DNA of 5,996 nt from Pseudomonadota bacterium (GTDB lineage Bacteria; Pseudomonadota; Alphaproteobacteria; Rhizobiales; Xanthobacteraceae), in NCBI GenBank assembly GCA_021779635.1, contig JAJYAH010000462.1, positions 1 through 5,996 of the forward strand. The letters run 5' to 3'. The notes under the pieces are model-generated. The model did no database searches. It was given only the letters and a program-made list of their open reading frames with translations, and had not been told where the DNA came from. Positions 1-5,870 of this stretch are shown piece by piece (position 1 is the first letter of the stretch; each line of letters begins with the position of its first letter). Both the position numbers and the translations under genes were made by a program.

Positions 1-234
1 ATTGGTGAATATGGGGCCGATCCCAACATATTGCTGAGTATTTTGCGGTTCACGGCGGTGTTCGACTTCAGCGGGAGCCCGACGATCACGCTGCCGATGG
101 GGATGGCGTCGGATCAGATGCCGCTCAGCATGCAATTGGTCGGGCCTCATCTATCCGAAGACGTGCTTGCCCGTGCAGCGCACGCGTTCCAGTCGACCAC
201 CGACTGGCATACCCAGCGGCCTCCGATCGGATGA
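1..234 (+). CDS. C-terminal fragment of an amidase-signature-family hydrolase (5' end outside window)
   Basis: The frame is open from base 1 and ends at TGA 232-234, leaving 77 residues of a longer protein. The fragment contains FTAVFDFSGSPTITLPMG near residues 17-34, then MPLSMQLVG and a short helix of the form LARAAHAFQ. This order (Phe-Thr-x-x-Phe, Gly-x-Pro-x-Ile/Thr, then a Leu-x-Leu-Val-Gly strand and a closing Ala-rich helix) is typical of the C-terminal end of amidase-signature enzymes such as GatA-like amidases and aryl/indole amide hydrolases. These cleave carboxamide bonds with a Ser-cisSer-Lys triad, which would lie upstream of this window and cannot be checked. The internal ATG at 103 and the TTG at 31 are not believable starts because the fold is already under way. 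Substrate is unknown. A role as the A subunit of GatCAB is less likely, since no GatB or GatC is next to it, but it is not excluded. Confidence 0.8.
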   Translation: MGEYGADPNILLSILRFTAVFDFSGSPTITLPMGMASDQMPLSMQLVGPHLSEDVLARAAHAFQSTTDWHTQRPPIG

Positions 235-272
235 GGTGCCTGACCCAGACTCATCGCGGAAGAACGGAGCAT

Positions 273-294
273 GCCGACGCTCCCGGGCGTCGGC
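273..294 (+). terminator. GC-rich stem-loop after the amidase gene, terminator-like
   Basis: GCCGACGC (273-280) and GCGTCGGC (287-294) are perfect 8-bp complements around a 6-base loop, starting 39 bases after the amidase stop. The stem is strong enough to terminate or to protect an mRNA end. No T-run follows it on the plus strand, so it is not a canonical Rho-independent terminator. Termination may need Rho, or the stem may only stabilise the transcript. Confidence 0.4.
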
Positions 295-308
295 CAGAAG
301 CTCAACAA

Positions 309-330
309 CCACAGTGGGATGACCCACAGT
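309..330. repeat. 7-bp direct repeat CCACAGT overlapping a small hairpin
   Basis: CCACAGT occurs at 309-315 and again at 324-330, 15 bases apart from start to start. The sequence between also forms a hairpin, GTGGG (314-318) and CCCAC (323-327) around the loop ATGA. A T-rich stretch follows from about 331 to 343. It could be a second, weak termination hairpin or a pair of protein-binding half sites; the sequence does not decide between these. Confidence 0.3.
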
Positions 331-390
331 CTAGTTCTTTATTAACAATTGTTATGCCTACCAAATTCGGTAACGCGTCTTTAATTGCGG
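331..390 (+). promoter_or_regulatory. AT-rich regulatory island upstream of motA with a palindrome and a CtrA-like box
   Basis: These bases are far richer in A and T than the coding sequence around them. They contain a perfect 12-bp palindrome, TAACAATTGTTA (343-354), and GTAA-N7-TTAA (370-384), which differs at one position from TTAA-N7-TTAA, the box bound by the alphaproteobacterial cell-cycle and motility regulator CtrA. TTTAAT at 380-385 fits a -10 box at five of six bases, but no convincing -35 lies 16-18 bases upstream. The position, 90-150 bases ahead of a motility gene, suits a promoter or operator. The assignment to CtrA is an inference from one short match. Confidence 0.35.
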
Positions 391-466
391 AGACGTAGTG
401 TCCTGGGACGCGGCTCGCGACGGGTCGCTCCACCGTCCAGGATGGCCGGTCGTTAGCGTATGCGTT

Positions 467-470
467 GGAG
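467..470 (+). promoter_or_regulatory. Ribosome binding site GGAG deciding the motA start
   Basis: GGAG lies 6 bases before ATG 477, an ideal spacing. The in-frame TTG at 465 that would add four residues overlaps this site, so it is better read as part of the Shine-Dalgarno sequence than as a start codon. Confidence 0.7.
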
Positions 471-476
471 TTCCCC

Positions 477-1250
477 ATGGATATCATGACGGGCGTTGGG
501 CTCGTGTCCGGCATCCTTGTCGTGACGGTTATGGTGCTTATGGGCGGTGACCTGCACATGTTCGTCAGCGAGCATGCGGTCATCATCATCTTCGGCGGTT
601 CGATTGCCGCCACCATGATCAGGTTTCCCCTCAGCGCGATCCTGCATGGCCTGCCGCTCGGCGCAAAATTTGCCTTTACCATGAGCCGGCTCTCCGCCCG
701 CGACCTCGTCGATGAACTGGCCCGCATCGCCGAAATTGCGCGCAAGCAGGGACCGGTCGGCCTGGAAAAGGTCGAAACCGACGAACCGTTCCTCGCCAAG
801 GGAATTCGCTACGTCGCTGACGGTTACGATCTGGAATTCATTCGCGACAATCTCGAACGCGACCGCGACAATTTTCTGATGCATCTCGACGAGGGCGGAA
901 AGATCTACCGCGCCATCGGCGACTGCGCGCCGGCGTTCGGCATGATCGGCACATTGATCGGCATGGTGCAGATGTTTGCCAACATGACCGACCCCTCGAA
1001 ACTCGGTCCGTTCATGGCGACCGCCTTGCTGGCGACGCTCTACGGCGCGCTGGTCGCCAACCTGTTCTGCCTGCCGATCGCCGACAAGCTGCACGGCAAG
1101 CTGCTCGATGAAGAGACCAACCGCACGCTGATCATCGACGGCATCCTGATGATCCGGGACTCCAAGAGCCCGACGCTGGTTCGGGAAATGCTGCTGGCCT
1201 ACTTGCCGGAAAAACACCGCCATGAAGAAGGCGAACCGGTCCCGGCATAA
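477..1250 (+). CDS. motA: Flagellar stator channel protein MotA (PomA/MotP-like branch)
   Basis: This 257-residue inner-membrane protein matches the MotA/PomA family, which with MotB forms the ion channel that turns ion flow into flagellar torque. Four membrane segments are visible at about residues 5-23, 33-53, 148-170 and 180-202, with a large cytoplasmic loop between the second and third. The loop carries ARKQGPVGLE (88-97), so Arg89, Lys90 and Glu97 line up with the charged rotor-contact residues of PomA. Pro152, in CAPAFGMIGTLIG, and Pro200, in the FCLPIADKL stretch, are the two conserved prolines (Pro173 and Pro222 in E. coli MotA). Length is close to PomA and shorter than E. coli MotA (295). 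In the fourth segment the Thr-Thr pair of PomA is Ala186-Thr187 here. The motB gene follows 29 bases later. The start at ATG 477 is chosen from the GGAG site 6 bases upstream. Confidence 0.92.
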   Translation: MDIMTGVGLVSGILVVTVMVLMGGDLHMFVSEHAVIIIFGGSIAATMIRFPLSAILHGLPLGAKFAFTMSRLSARDLVDELARIAEIARKQGPVGLEKVETDEPFLAKGIRYVADGYDLEFIRDNLERDRDNFLMHLDEGGKIYRAIGDCAPAFGMIGTLIGMVQMFANMTDPSKLGPFMATALLATLYGALVANLFCLPIADKLHGKLLDEETNRTLIIDGILMIRDSKSPTLVREMLLAYLPEKHRHEEGEPVPA

Positions 1251-1279
1251 GCGGCCGATCCCGGTCCGGAAAATCAACC

Positions 1280-2110
1280 ATGGCCAAAAAGAAACGAGGC
1301 GACGCGCACGGAGGAGGGCACGGCTGGTTCGTGACCTTTGCCGACCTGATGGGCCTGATGATGAGCTTCTTCGTGATGCTCGTCGCATTCTCCACCATGG
1401 ACAACAACAAGCTCAAGATCGTCGCCGGCTCGATGCGGGACGCTTTCGGTGTGCAGAGCGAGGTGCGCTATTCCGGCATCGTCGAATCCGACGGTCTGCC
1501 GACGAGACCGAAGCTAAAGAACACCGCGCACATTCCGCCGGAGGAATCCTCCAACACGCCGACCCCGGACGAACAGGAGCGGAGCCGCGCCGCGGGCGCC
1601 CGCCTCAAGATCGACCGTGAATTCGCGCTGGCCTCGGCATCGCTGCGACAGGCGTTGCAAGACATGCCGGAGCTGGCCGAAATCTCGAAACACATCATGT
1701 TTGAGGAAACCAACCAGGGCCTCAACCTGGAAATCGTCGATCAGGATGGCCGGTCGATGTTCGCCGACGGGTCAAAGGTGCCGTATGAGCGCACGCGCCG
1801 GCTGATCGAAAGACTTGCCGCGCCGCTGAAGGCGACACCATTGCGCGTCTCGATCATCGGTCATACGGCGGCGGGCTTCGTGCCGACACAAAGCGATTAC
1901 GGCGCGTTCGATCTCTCGGCGGATCGGGCCAATGCGGTGCGGCAGATTCTCGAGCGGGAAGGACTGCCGCCGGCTCACATTTTCGCGGTCTCGGGAAAGG
2001 CTGACAGCCAGCCGCTGTTTCCCGACGATCCTTCGCTATCGGCGAACCGCCGCGTGACCATCACGCTGATGCGCGAAGATCCGGCGCTGCCGCCCGATCT
2101 GAAGCCGTAA
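1280..2110 (+). CDS. motB: Flagellar stator anchor protein MotB (OmpA-like peptidoglycan-binding domain)
   Basis: The 276-residue product has the MotB/PomB layout. A short basic cytoplasmic tail (1-15) leads into FVTFADLM, where Asp22 is the essential ion-binding aspartate (Asp32 in E. coli MotB, Asp24 in PomB). One membrane helix covers about 20-39 and ends in AFSTMD, as in PomB-type proteins. A plug and linker follow (about 40-150), then an OmpA-like periplasmic domain (about 150-265) with LSADRANAV around Arg216 and ANRRV at 255-259. That domain anchors the stator to peptidoglycan. The motif usually written GHTD reads GHTA here (194-197), so the Asp expected to help bind diaminopimelate is Ala. 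ATG 1280 lies 29 bases after motA with only a weak CGGA upstream, which fits translational coupling. A TolR or ExbD role is unlikely because those lack the OmpA domain. Confidence 0.92.
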   Translation: MAKKKRGDAHGGGHGWFVTFADLMGLMMSFFVMLVAFSTMDNNKLKIVAGSMRDAFGVQSEVRYSGIVESDGLPTRPKLKNTAHIPPEESSNTPTPDEQERSRAAGARLKIDREFALASASLRQALQDMPELAEISKHIMFEETNQGLNLEIVDQDGRSMFADGSKVPYERTRRLIERLAAPLKATPLRVSIIGHTAAGFVPTQSDYGAFDLSADRANAVRQILEREGLPPAHIFAVSGKADSQPLFPDDPSLSANRRVTITLMREDPALPPDLKP

Positions 2111-2153
2111 TTCGGGCGGCGTGCCAGGTCCGTGGTTCAGATCGGAACCCTGG
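2094..2153 (+). other. Overlapping inverted repeats across the motB stop codon
   Basis: CCGATCTGAA (2094-2103) and TTCAGATCGG (2136-2145) are a perfect 10-bp inverted repeat spanning the motB stop at 2108-2110. A second hairpin uses some of the same bases: GGTTC (2134-2138) with GAACC (2145-2149), extended after a bulge by CCAG (2124-2127) with CTGG (2150-2153). The two folds exclude each other. No T-run follows, so this is at best an atypical 3' end structure for the motAB transcript. Confidence 0.25.
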
Positions 2154-2170
2154 TGACAGTCCAAAGATTT

Positions 2171-2184
2171 ATGCATTTTTGCAT
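2171..2184. repeat. Short inverted repeat ATGCA-TTTT-TGCAT next to the kup promoter candidate
   Basis: ATGCA (2171-2175) and TGCAT (2180-2184) form a perfect 5-bp inverted repeat around TTTT. It ends 3 bases before the proposed -35 box of kup. It may be a small operator, or chance in a locally AT-rich stretch. Confidence 0.2.
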
Positions 2185-2187
2185 GGC

Positions 2188-2216
2188 TTGGTCACAAAAA
2201 CAGGGTAGGCTATGCT
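2188..2216 (+). promoter_or_regulatory. Candidate sigma-70 promoter for kup
   Basis: TTGGTC (2188-2193) and TATGCT (2211-2216) are separated by exactly 17 bases, matching the -35 and -10 consensus at three and four of six positions. Transcription would begin near 2223, giving a leader of about 60 bases before ATG 2286. TATAAG at 2230-2235 is a closer -10 match but has no -35 at a suitable distance. Confidence 0.35.
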
Positions 2217-2285
2217 TCAAGCGCAGGGCTATAAGCCGCCTCGCTTTGCTATTGTGCAGTGAAGCATTTTGAGGCCTCCATTCTC

Positions 2286-4211
2286 ATGACGAGCGATGTT
2301 GTAGTCCCCGCCGCGGAAACGACGGCGGCCAATGGTCGTGCCGATGCCCATTCCACCGCGGGTTTCAAGGCGCTCATGCTCGGCAGTATTGGCGTTGTCT
2401 ACGGCGACATCGGCACCAGCCCGCTTTACGCGTTCCGCGAGGCCGTCATCGCGGCCGGCGGGACGTCAGGCACTGTCAGTCCAGCGGCCGTGCTCGGCGT
2501 TCTGTCCCTGATCCTGTGGGCGCTGATCATCGTGGTGACGCTGAAATACGTGCTGATCCTGCTGCGCGCCGATAACCATGGCGAGGGTGGAACGCTGGCG
2601 TTGATGGCGCTGGCGCAACGCGCGGTCAGCCGCGGCGCGGCCGCGATCGTCCTGCTCGGGATCATCAGCGGCGCGTTGTTTTACGGCGATGCGGTCATTA
2701 CGCCGGCGCTGTCGGTGCTTTCGGCGATCGAAGGCATCAAGCTCGTCACCTCCGCATTCGATCCGTATGTGGTGCCGCTGACGGTGATCATTTTGGTGGT
2801 GCTGTTTGCAGTGCAGTCGCGCGGCACCGCGCGGGTTGCCGCTTTCTTCGGGCCGGTGATGTGCATCTGGTTCGCCGTCATTGCGATCGCGGCGATTCCC
2901 CCGATCATGCGGCATCCCGAAGTTTTGTTTGCGCTAAATCCGGTCCGTGCCGTTTCGTTCATGATCCATCATGGCGTGATCGGCTTTGTGACGCTCGGCG
3001 CGGTGTTTCTCGCGGTCACGGGGGCGGAGGCGCTTTACGCCGATCTCGGGCATTTTGGCAAACGGCCGATCCAGACCGCCTGGCTCTTCATTGTCCTGCC
3101 ATCGCTGGCGCTGAACTATCTGGGGCAAGGCGCCCTGGTCATCGCCGATCCGAAGGGGGTCGAGAATCCGTTCTTCCTGATGTTTCCGGACTGGGCGCTG
3201 ATGCCGATGGTAGCTCTGGCGACGGTCGCGACCGTGATCGCGAGCCAGGCCGTAATCACCGGCGCCTATTCGTTGACGCGTCAGGCCATCCAGCTTGGCC
3301 TGTTGCCGCGATTTGAAATCCGCCATACCTCCGAAGCGCATTCCGGCCAGATCTATATGCCGCGCGTCAACGCGCTGCTCCTGATCGCCGTGATGCTGCT
3401 GGTGCTGATGTTCCGTTCGTCGAGCGCATTGGCGTCCGCCTATGGCATTTCCGTCACCGGGACCATGGTGGTCACCGCCATGATGGGCTTTGTGGTGATC
3501 TGGAAAGTCTGGAAATGGTCGCCCTTCGCGGCCGCCGCGCTGATCGCGCCGTTCCTGTGTCTCGATCTCACCTTCCTGGCGGCAAACCTCCTGAAAGTCC
3601 TGGAGGGCGGCTGGGTGCCGTTGGCGCTCGGCGGCTGGGTGATGCTGCTGATGTACACCTGGCGGCGCGGCAGCCGGCTATTGTTCGAGAAATCGCGCAA
3701 GCTGGAGTTTCCGTTGGCGGATCTGGTGGCGATGCTGGAGAAGCGGCCGCCGCAGCGGGTTTCCGGCACCGCGGTGTTCCTGACCAGCGATCCGGCCAGC
3801 GCGCCGACCGCGCTGATGCATAGTCTGAAGCACTACAAGGTGCTGCACGAGAAGAACGTCATTCTCACCATCGAGACGGCCCCGACACCGCGGATCGATC
3901 CCGCCGAACGGGTGCGGCTCGAGGAGGTCAGCGCGACCTTCACCAAGGTGACGCTGCGGTTTGGCTTCATGGAATCGCCCAACGTTCCCAAGACGCTCGC
4001 GATCGCGCGCAAGCTGGGGTGGCATTTCGACATCATGTCGACCTCGTTCTTCCTCTCGCGGCGGGCGCTGAAACCGGCGGCGCATTCGGGGATGCCGCGC
4101 TGGCAGGATCATCTCTTTATCGCGCTCAGCCGCACCGCCAATGACGCGACCGATTATTTCCAGATTCCCACCGGCCGGGTGGTGGAAGTGGGAACGCAGG
4201 TCACGATCTAG
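2286..4211 (+). CDS. kup: Kup-family low-affinity potassium uptake protein
   Basis: The product is a 641-residue inner-membrane carrier of the KUP/HAK/KT family, which brings K+ into the cell, in E. coli by proton symport and mainly at low pH. A short polar Ala-rich tail (1-25) leads into the family signature [21 protein letters not shown], where Asp41 is the conserved acidic residue. ADNHGEGG (95-102) with Glu100, and [14 protein letters not shown] (245-258) with Glu248, are further signatures and include acidic residues tied to transport in this family. About twelve hydrophobic segments run from residue 27 to 458, followed by a soluble C-terminal domain (about 465-641) ending in a GTQVTI beta strand, as in full-length Kup (E. 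coli 622). An in-frame GTG at 2259 would add nine residues, but it has no Shine-Dalgarno sequence. ATG 2286 has GAGG 11 bases upstream and is preferred. The gene has its own intergenic space on both sides, so it is probably transcribed alone. Confidence 0.93.
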   Translation: MTSDVVVPAAETTAANGRADAHSTAGFKALMLGSIGVVYGDIGTSPLYAFREAVIAAGGTSGTVSPAAVLGVLSLILWALIIVVTLKYVLILLRADNHGEGGTLALMALAQRAVSRGAAAIVLLGIISGALFYGDAVITPALSVLSAIEGIKLVTSAFDPYVVPLTVIILVVLFAVQSRGTARVAAFFGPVMCIWFAVIAIAAIPPIMRHPEVLFALNPVRAVSFMIHHGVIGFVTLGAVFLAVTGAEALYADLGHFGKRPIQTAWLFIVLPSLALNYLGQGALVIADPKGVENPFFLMFPDWALMPMVALATVATVIASQAVITGAYSLTRQAIQLGLLPRFEIRHTSEAHSGQIYMPRVNALLLIAVMLLVLMFRSSSALASAYGISVTGTMVVTAMMGFVVIWKVWKWSPFAAAALIAPFLCLDLTFLAANLLKVLEGGWVPLALGGWVMLLMYTWRRGSRLLFEKSRKLEFPLADLVAMLEKRPPQRVSGTAVFLTSDPASAPTALMHSLKHYKVLHEKNVILTIETAPTPRIDPAERVRLEEVSATFTKVTLRFGFMESPNVPKTLAIARKLGWHFDIMSTSFFLSRRALKPAAHSGMPRWQDHLFIALSRTANDATDYFQIPTGRVVEVGTQVTI

Positions 4212-4238
4212 AGGCCTGCTTGGGCGTTTCGGAAGCTT

Positions 4239-4264
4239 CTGGCGCTTGATTTTCCTCACGCCAG
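4239..4264 (+). other. Inverted repeat in the kup-rhodanese gap
   Basis: CTGGCG (4239-4244) pairs with CGCCAG (4259-4264) around a 14-base loop, beginning 28 bases after the kup stop. It sits where a kup terminator would be expected, but the loop is long and no T-run follows. The remaining bases up to 4336 hold only weak pairs such as CGGAA/TTCCG (4279-4283 and 4298-4302), and no convincing promoter for the next gene. Confidence 0.2.
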
Positions 4265-4336
4265 GGGCGACGTTGGCACGGAAGGGCGAACCATCCGTTC
4301 CGCTTAGCCGAACTCGTTCGCAATAAGGTCATCGTT

Positions 4337-4342
4337 GGGAGG
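4337..4342 (+). promoter_or_regulatory. Strong ribosome binding site GGGAGG deciding a GTG start
   Basis: GGGAGG lies 6 bases before GTG 4349. This near-ideal site supports the GTG as the true start of the rhodanese gene, since the first in-frame ATG (at about 4406) would remove the first strand of the domain. Confidence 0.7.
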
Positions 4343-4348
4343 ATTTGA

Positions 4349-4684
4349 GTGGCGGATCAGGGTCATCGAGTTCACGATTTGACGCCAGAAGACGTATCGA
4401 AGGGAATGACCGAGGGGCGCTATCTTCTCGTCGACGTGCGCGAACCGAATGAGGTTGCCGTGGACGCCTATCCGGGCGCGGTCGTTGTTCCGCTTTCGAG
4501 TTTCGACCCGCAGGATATCCCCGACCCCCATGGCAAGCAGGTGGTTTTTGCCTGCCGCTCGGGCAAGCGGTCGGTGACGGCGTCGCTGGCCGCGCAAGCG
4601 GGCGGCTTGGCCTATGACAAGCATCTCGCGGGCGGGATGCTGGCCTGGAAGGCCGCGGGCCTGCCGCCCAGGCCCGGCGGCTGA
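4349..4684 (+). CDS. Single-domain rhodanese-like sulfurtransferase
   Basis: The 111-residue cytoplasmic protein is one complete rhodanese domain. It opens with a short strand and LTPEDV (11-16), then YLLVDVREPNEV (25-36), the first conserved rhodanese box, and a Pro-Gly turn (42-43) ahead of a VVVPLS strand. The active-site loop FACRSGKRS places the catalytic Cys at residue 69, in the six-residue CxxGxR form shared by active sulfurtransferases. The closing box HLAGGMLAWKAAGLP (92-106) is typical. Such proteins pass a sulfane sulfur through a Cys persulfide; the natural donor and acceptor cannot be told from sequence. Size and layout are like GlpE, but no glp genes are nearby, so no symbol is given. 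No signal peptide is present. The aminotransferase gene starts 8 bases after the stop, so the two are probably co-transcribed. Confidence 0.9.
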   Translation: MADQGHRVHDLTPEDVSKGMTEGRYLLVDVREPNEVAVDAYPGAVVVPLSSFDPQDIPDPHGKQVVFACRSGKRSVTASLAAQAGGLAYDKHLAGGMLAWKAAGLPPRPGG

Positions 4685-4692
4685 TCGCTGCT

Positions 4693-5856
4693 ATGATCTC
4701 CATGAACAAGGTCTTTGCGGATCTTCCTGTTACGATCTTCGAGGCGATGTCGCAGCTCGCGCGCGACAACAACGCCATCAATCTTGGCCAGGGTTTCCCG
4801 GATGACCCCGGCCCCGAGGACATCCGCCGCGCGGCGGCCGACGCCGTCATGGACGGCTACAACCAATACCCGTCGATGATGGGTATCCCGGAATTGCGGC
4901 AGGCGATTGCGGCCCATTACGGACGCTGGCATGGCCTCGTCCTCGATCCCATGAGCGAGGTGATGGTGACGTCCGGCGGCACCGAAGCGCTGACATCAGC
5001 CATTCTGGCCGTCGTCGAGCCCGGCGACGAGGTGGTGGTGTTCCAGCCGGTGTACGATTCCTACCTGCCGATCATACGCCAGGCCGGTGGCATACCGCGC
5101 CTGGTGCGCCTCGAGCCTCCGCATTGGCGGTTGACGGAGGAGGCGCTGCAAGGCGTCTTCAATCACAAGACCAAGGCCGTGCTCTTCAACAATCCGCTCA
5201 ATCCCGCCGCGGTGGTCTATCCGCGCGAGGACCTCGAGCTACTGGCTGGCTTTTGTCAGCAGTTCGATGCGGTCGCGATCTGCGACGAGGTCTGGGAGCA
5301 CGTGATTTTCGATGGCCGTGAACATATTCCGCTGATCACCATTCCGGGAATGCGGGATCGCACCATCAAGGTCGGCTCCGCCGGCAAGATTTTTTCCCTG
5401 ACCGGCTGGAAGATCGGCTTTGTGTGCGCCGCGCCGCCGCTATTGCGCGTCGCGGCGAAGGTGCACCAGTTTCTCACCTTCACCACTGCACCCAATCTTC
5501 AGGTAGCGGTCGCCTACGGCCTCGGCAAGTCTGCGGATTATTTTCTTGAAATGCGCAAGCAGCTGGCGCGGAGCCGCGATCGTCTCACCCGGGGACTGGA
5601 GAGCATCGGCTTCCCGGTTCTGCGATCGCAGGGTACCTATTTCCTCACCGTCGACCTTTCGCCGCTGGGTCTCAACGAAACCGACGAGGCGTTCTGCAAG
5701 CGCATTGTCACCGATTACAAGGTGGCGGCGATTCCGGTGTCGGCCTTCTACGAAAAAGATGCGGTGACGTCGGTGGTGCGGTTCTGTTTTGCCAAGAAGG
5801 ACGCAACCCTCGACACCGCGCTGGAGCGTCTGTCGGACGCGGTGCACCGCCGATAA
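4693..5856 (+). CDS. Class I/II PLP-dependent aminotransferase (methionine/kynurenine aminotransferase-like)
   Basis: The 387-residue product is a fold-type I aminotransferase, close in style to E. coli YbdL and to kynurenine aminotransferase/cysteine-conjugate beta-lyases. The N-terminal INLGQGFPDDPGP (29-41) is the usual substrate-side loop, followed by YNQYPSMMGIPELR (56-69). SGGTEAL (94-100) binds the PLP phosphate, and Tyr121 is placed to stack on the cofactor. Asn170 and Asp198 fit the pyridine-ring contacts. SAGKIFSLTGWKIGF (229-243) contains the Schiff-base Lys232, and Arg363 in VVRFCFA fits the substrate carboxylate clamp. Two positions are unusual: the motif usually reading NPTG is NPAA (170-173), and the Tyr of DEVY is Trp201. 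ATG 4693 is taken as the start, but ATG 4702 gives the MNKVFADLP beginning and is equally possible; neither has a good Shine-Dalgarno site. The amino donor is unknown. Confidence 0.88.
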   Translation: MISMNKVFADLPVTIFEAMSQLARDNNAINLGQGFPDDPGPEDIRRAAADAVMDGYNQYPSMMGIPELRQAIAAHYGRWHGLVLDPMSEVMVTSGGTEALTSAILAVVEPGDEVVVFQPVYDSYLPIIRQAGGIPRLVRLEPPHWRLTEEALQGVFNHKTKAVLFNNPLNPAAVVYPREDLELLAGFCQQFDAVAICDEVWEHVIFDGREHIPLITIPGMRDRTIKVGSAGKIFSLTGWKIGFVCAAPPLLRVAAKVHQFLTFTTAPNLQVAVAYGLGKSADYFLEMRKQLARSRDRLTRGLESIGFPVLRSQGTYFLTVDLSPLGLNETDEAFCKRIVTDYKVAAIPVSAFYEKDAVTSVVRFCFAKKDATLDTALERLSDAVHRR

Positions 5857-5870
5857 AGGGCTGAACCAAC

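Noticed and set aside
417..428. GCGA-CGGG-TCGC mini-hairpin upstream of motA
   Set aside because: A 4-bp stem in GC-rich sequence is expected by chance, and it has no T-run or other context.
465..476. TTG start four codons upstream for motA
   Set aside because: The TTG overlaps the GGAG that is correctly spaced for ATG 477, and it has no ribosome site of its own.
453..1388. A 311-codon minus-strand open frame across motA
   Set aside because: It lies opposite a clear MotA with conserved motifs. Its translation is rich in Arg, Asp, Gln and His with no recognisable domain, typical of antisense frames in GC-rich DNA.
2259..2285. GTG start nine codons upstream for kup
   Set aside because: No Shine-Dalgarno sequence precedes it, whereas GAGG precedes ATG 2286. 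The added residues are not part of the Kup signature.
2861..3316. A 151-codon plus-strand frame inside kup
   Set aside because: It is a shifted frame of a conserved membrane protein, Arg/Gly-rich with no motif. kup itself runs through the region with no interruption.
3678..4259. A 193-codon minus-strand open frame across the kup 3' end
   Set aside because: The translation is Arg-rich and low in complexity, opposite a well-supported Kup C-terminal domain, with no ribosome site or promoter of its own.
4274..4288. TGGCACG resembling the -24 half of a sigma-54 promoter before the rhodanese gene
   Set aside because: The -12 half does not follow at the required spacing: GC occurs one base too early and the TTGCA part is absent.
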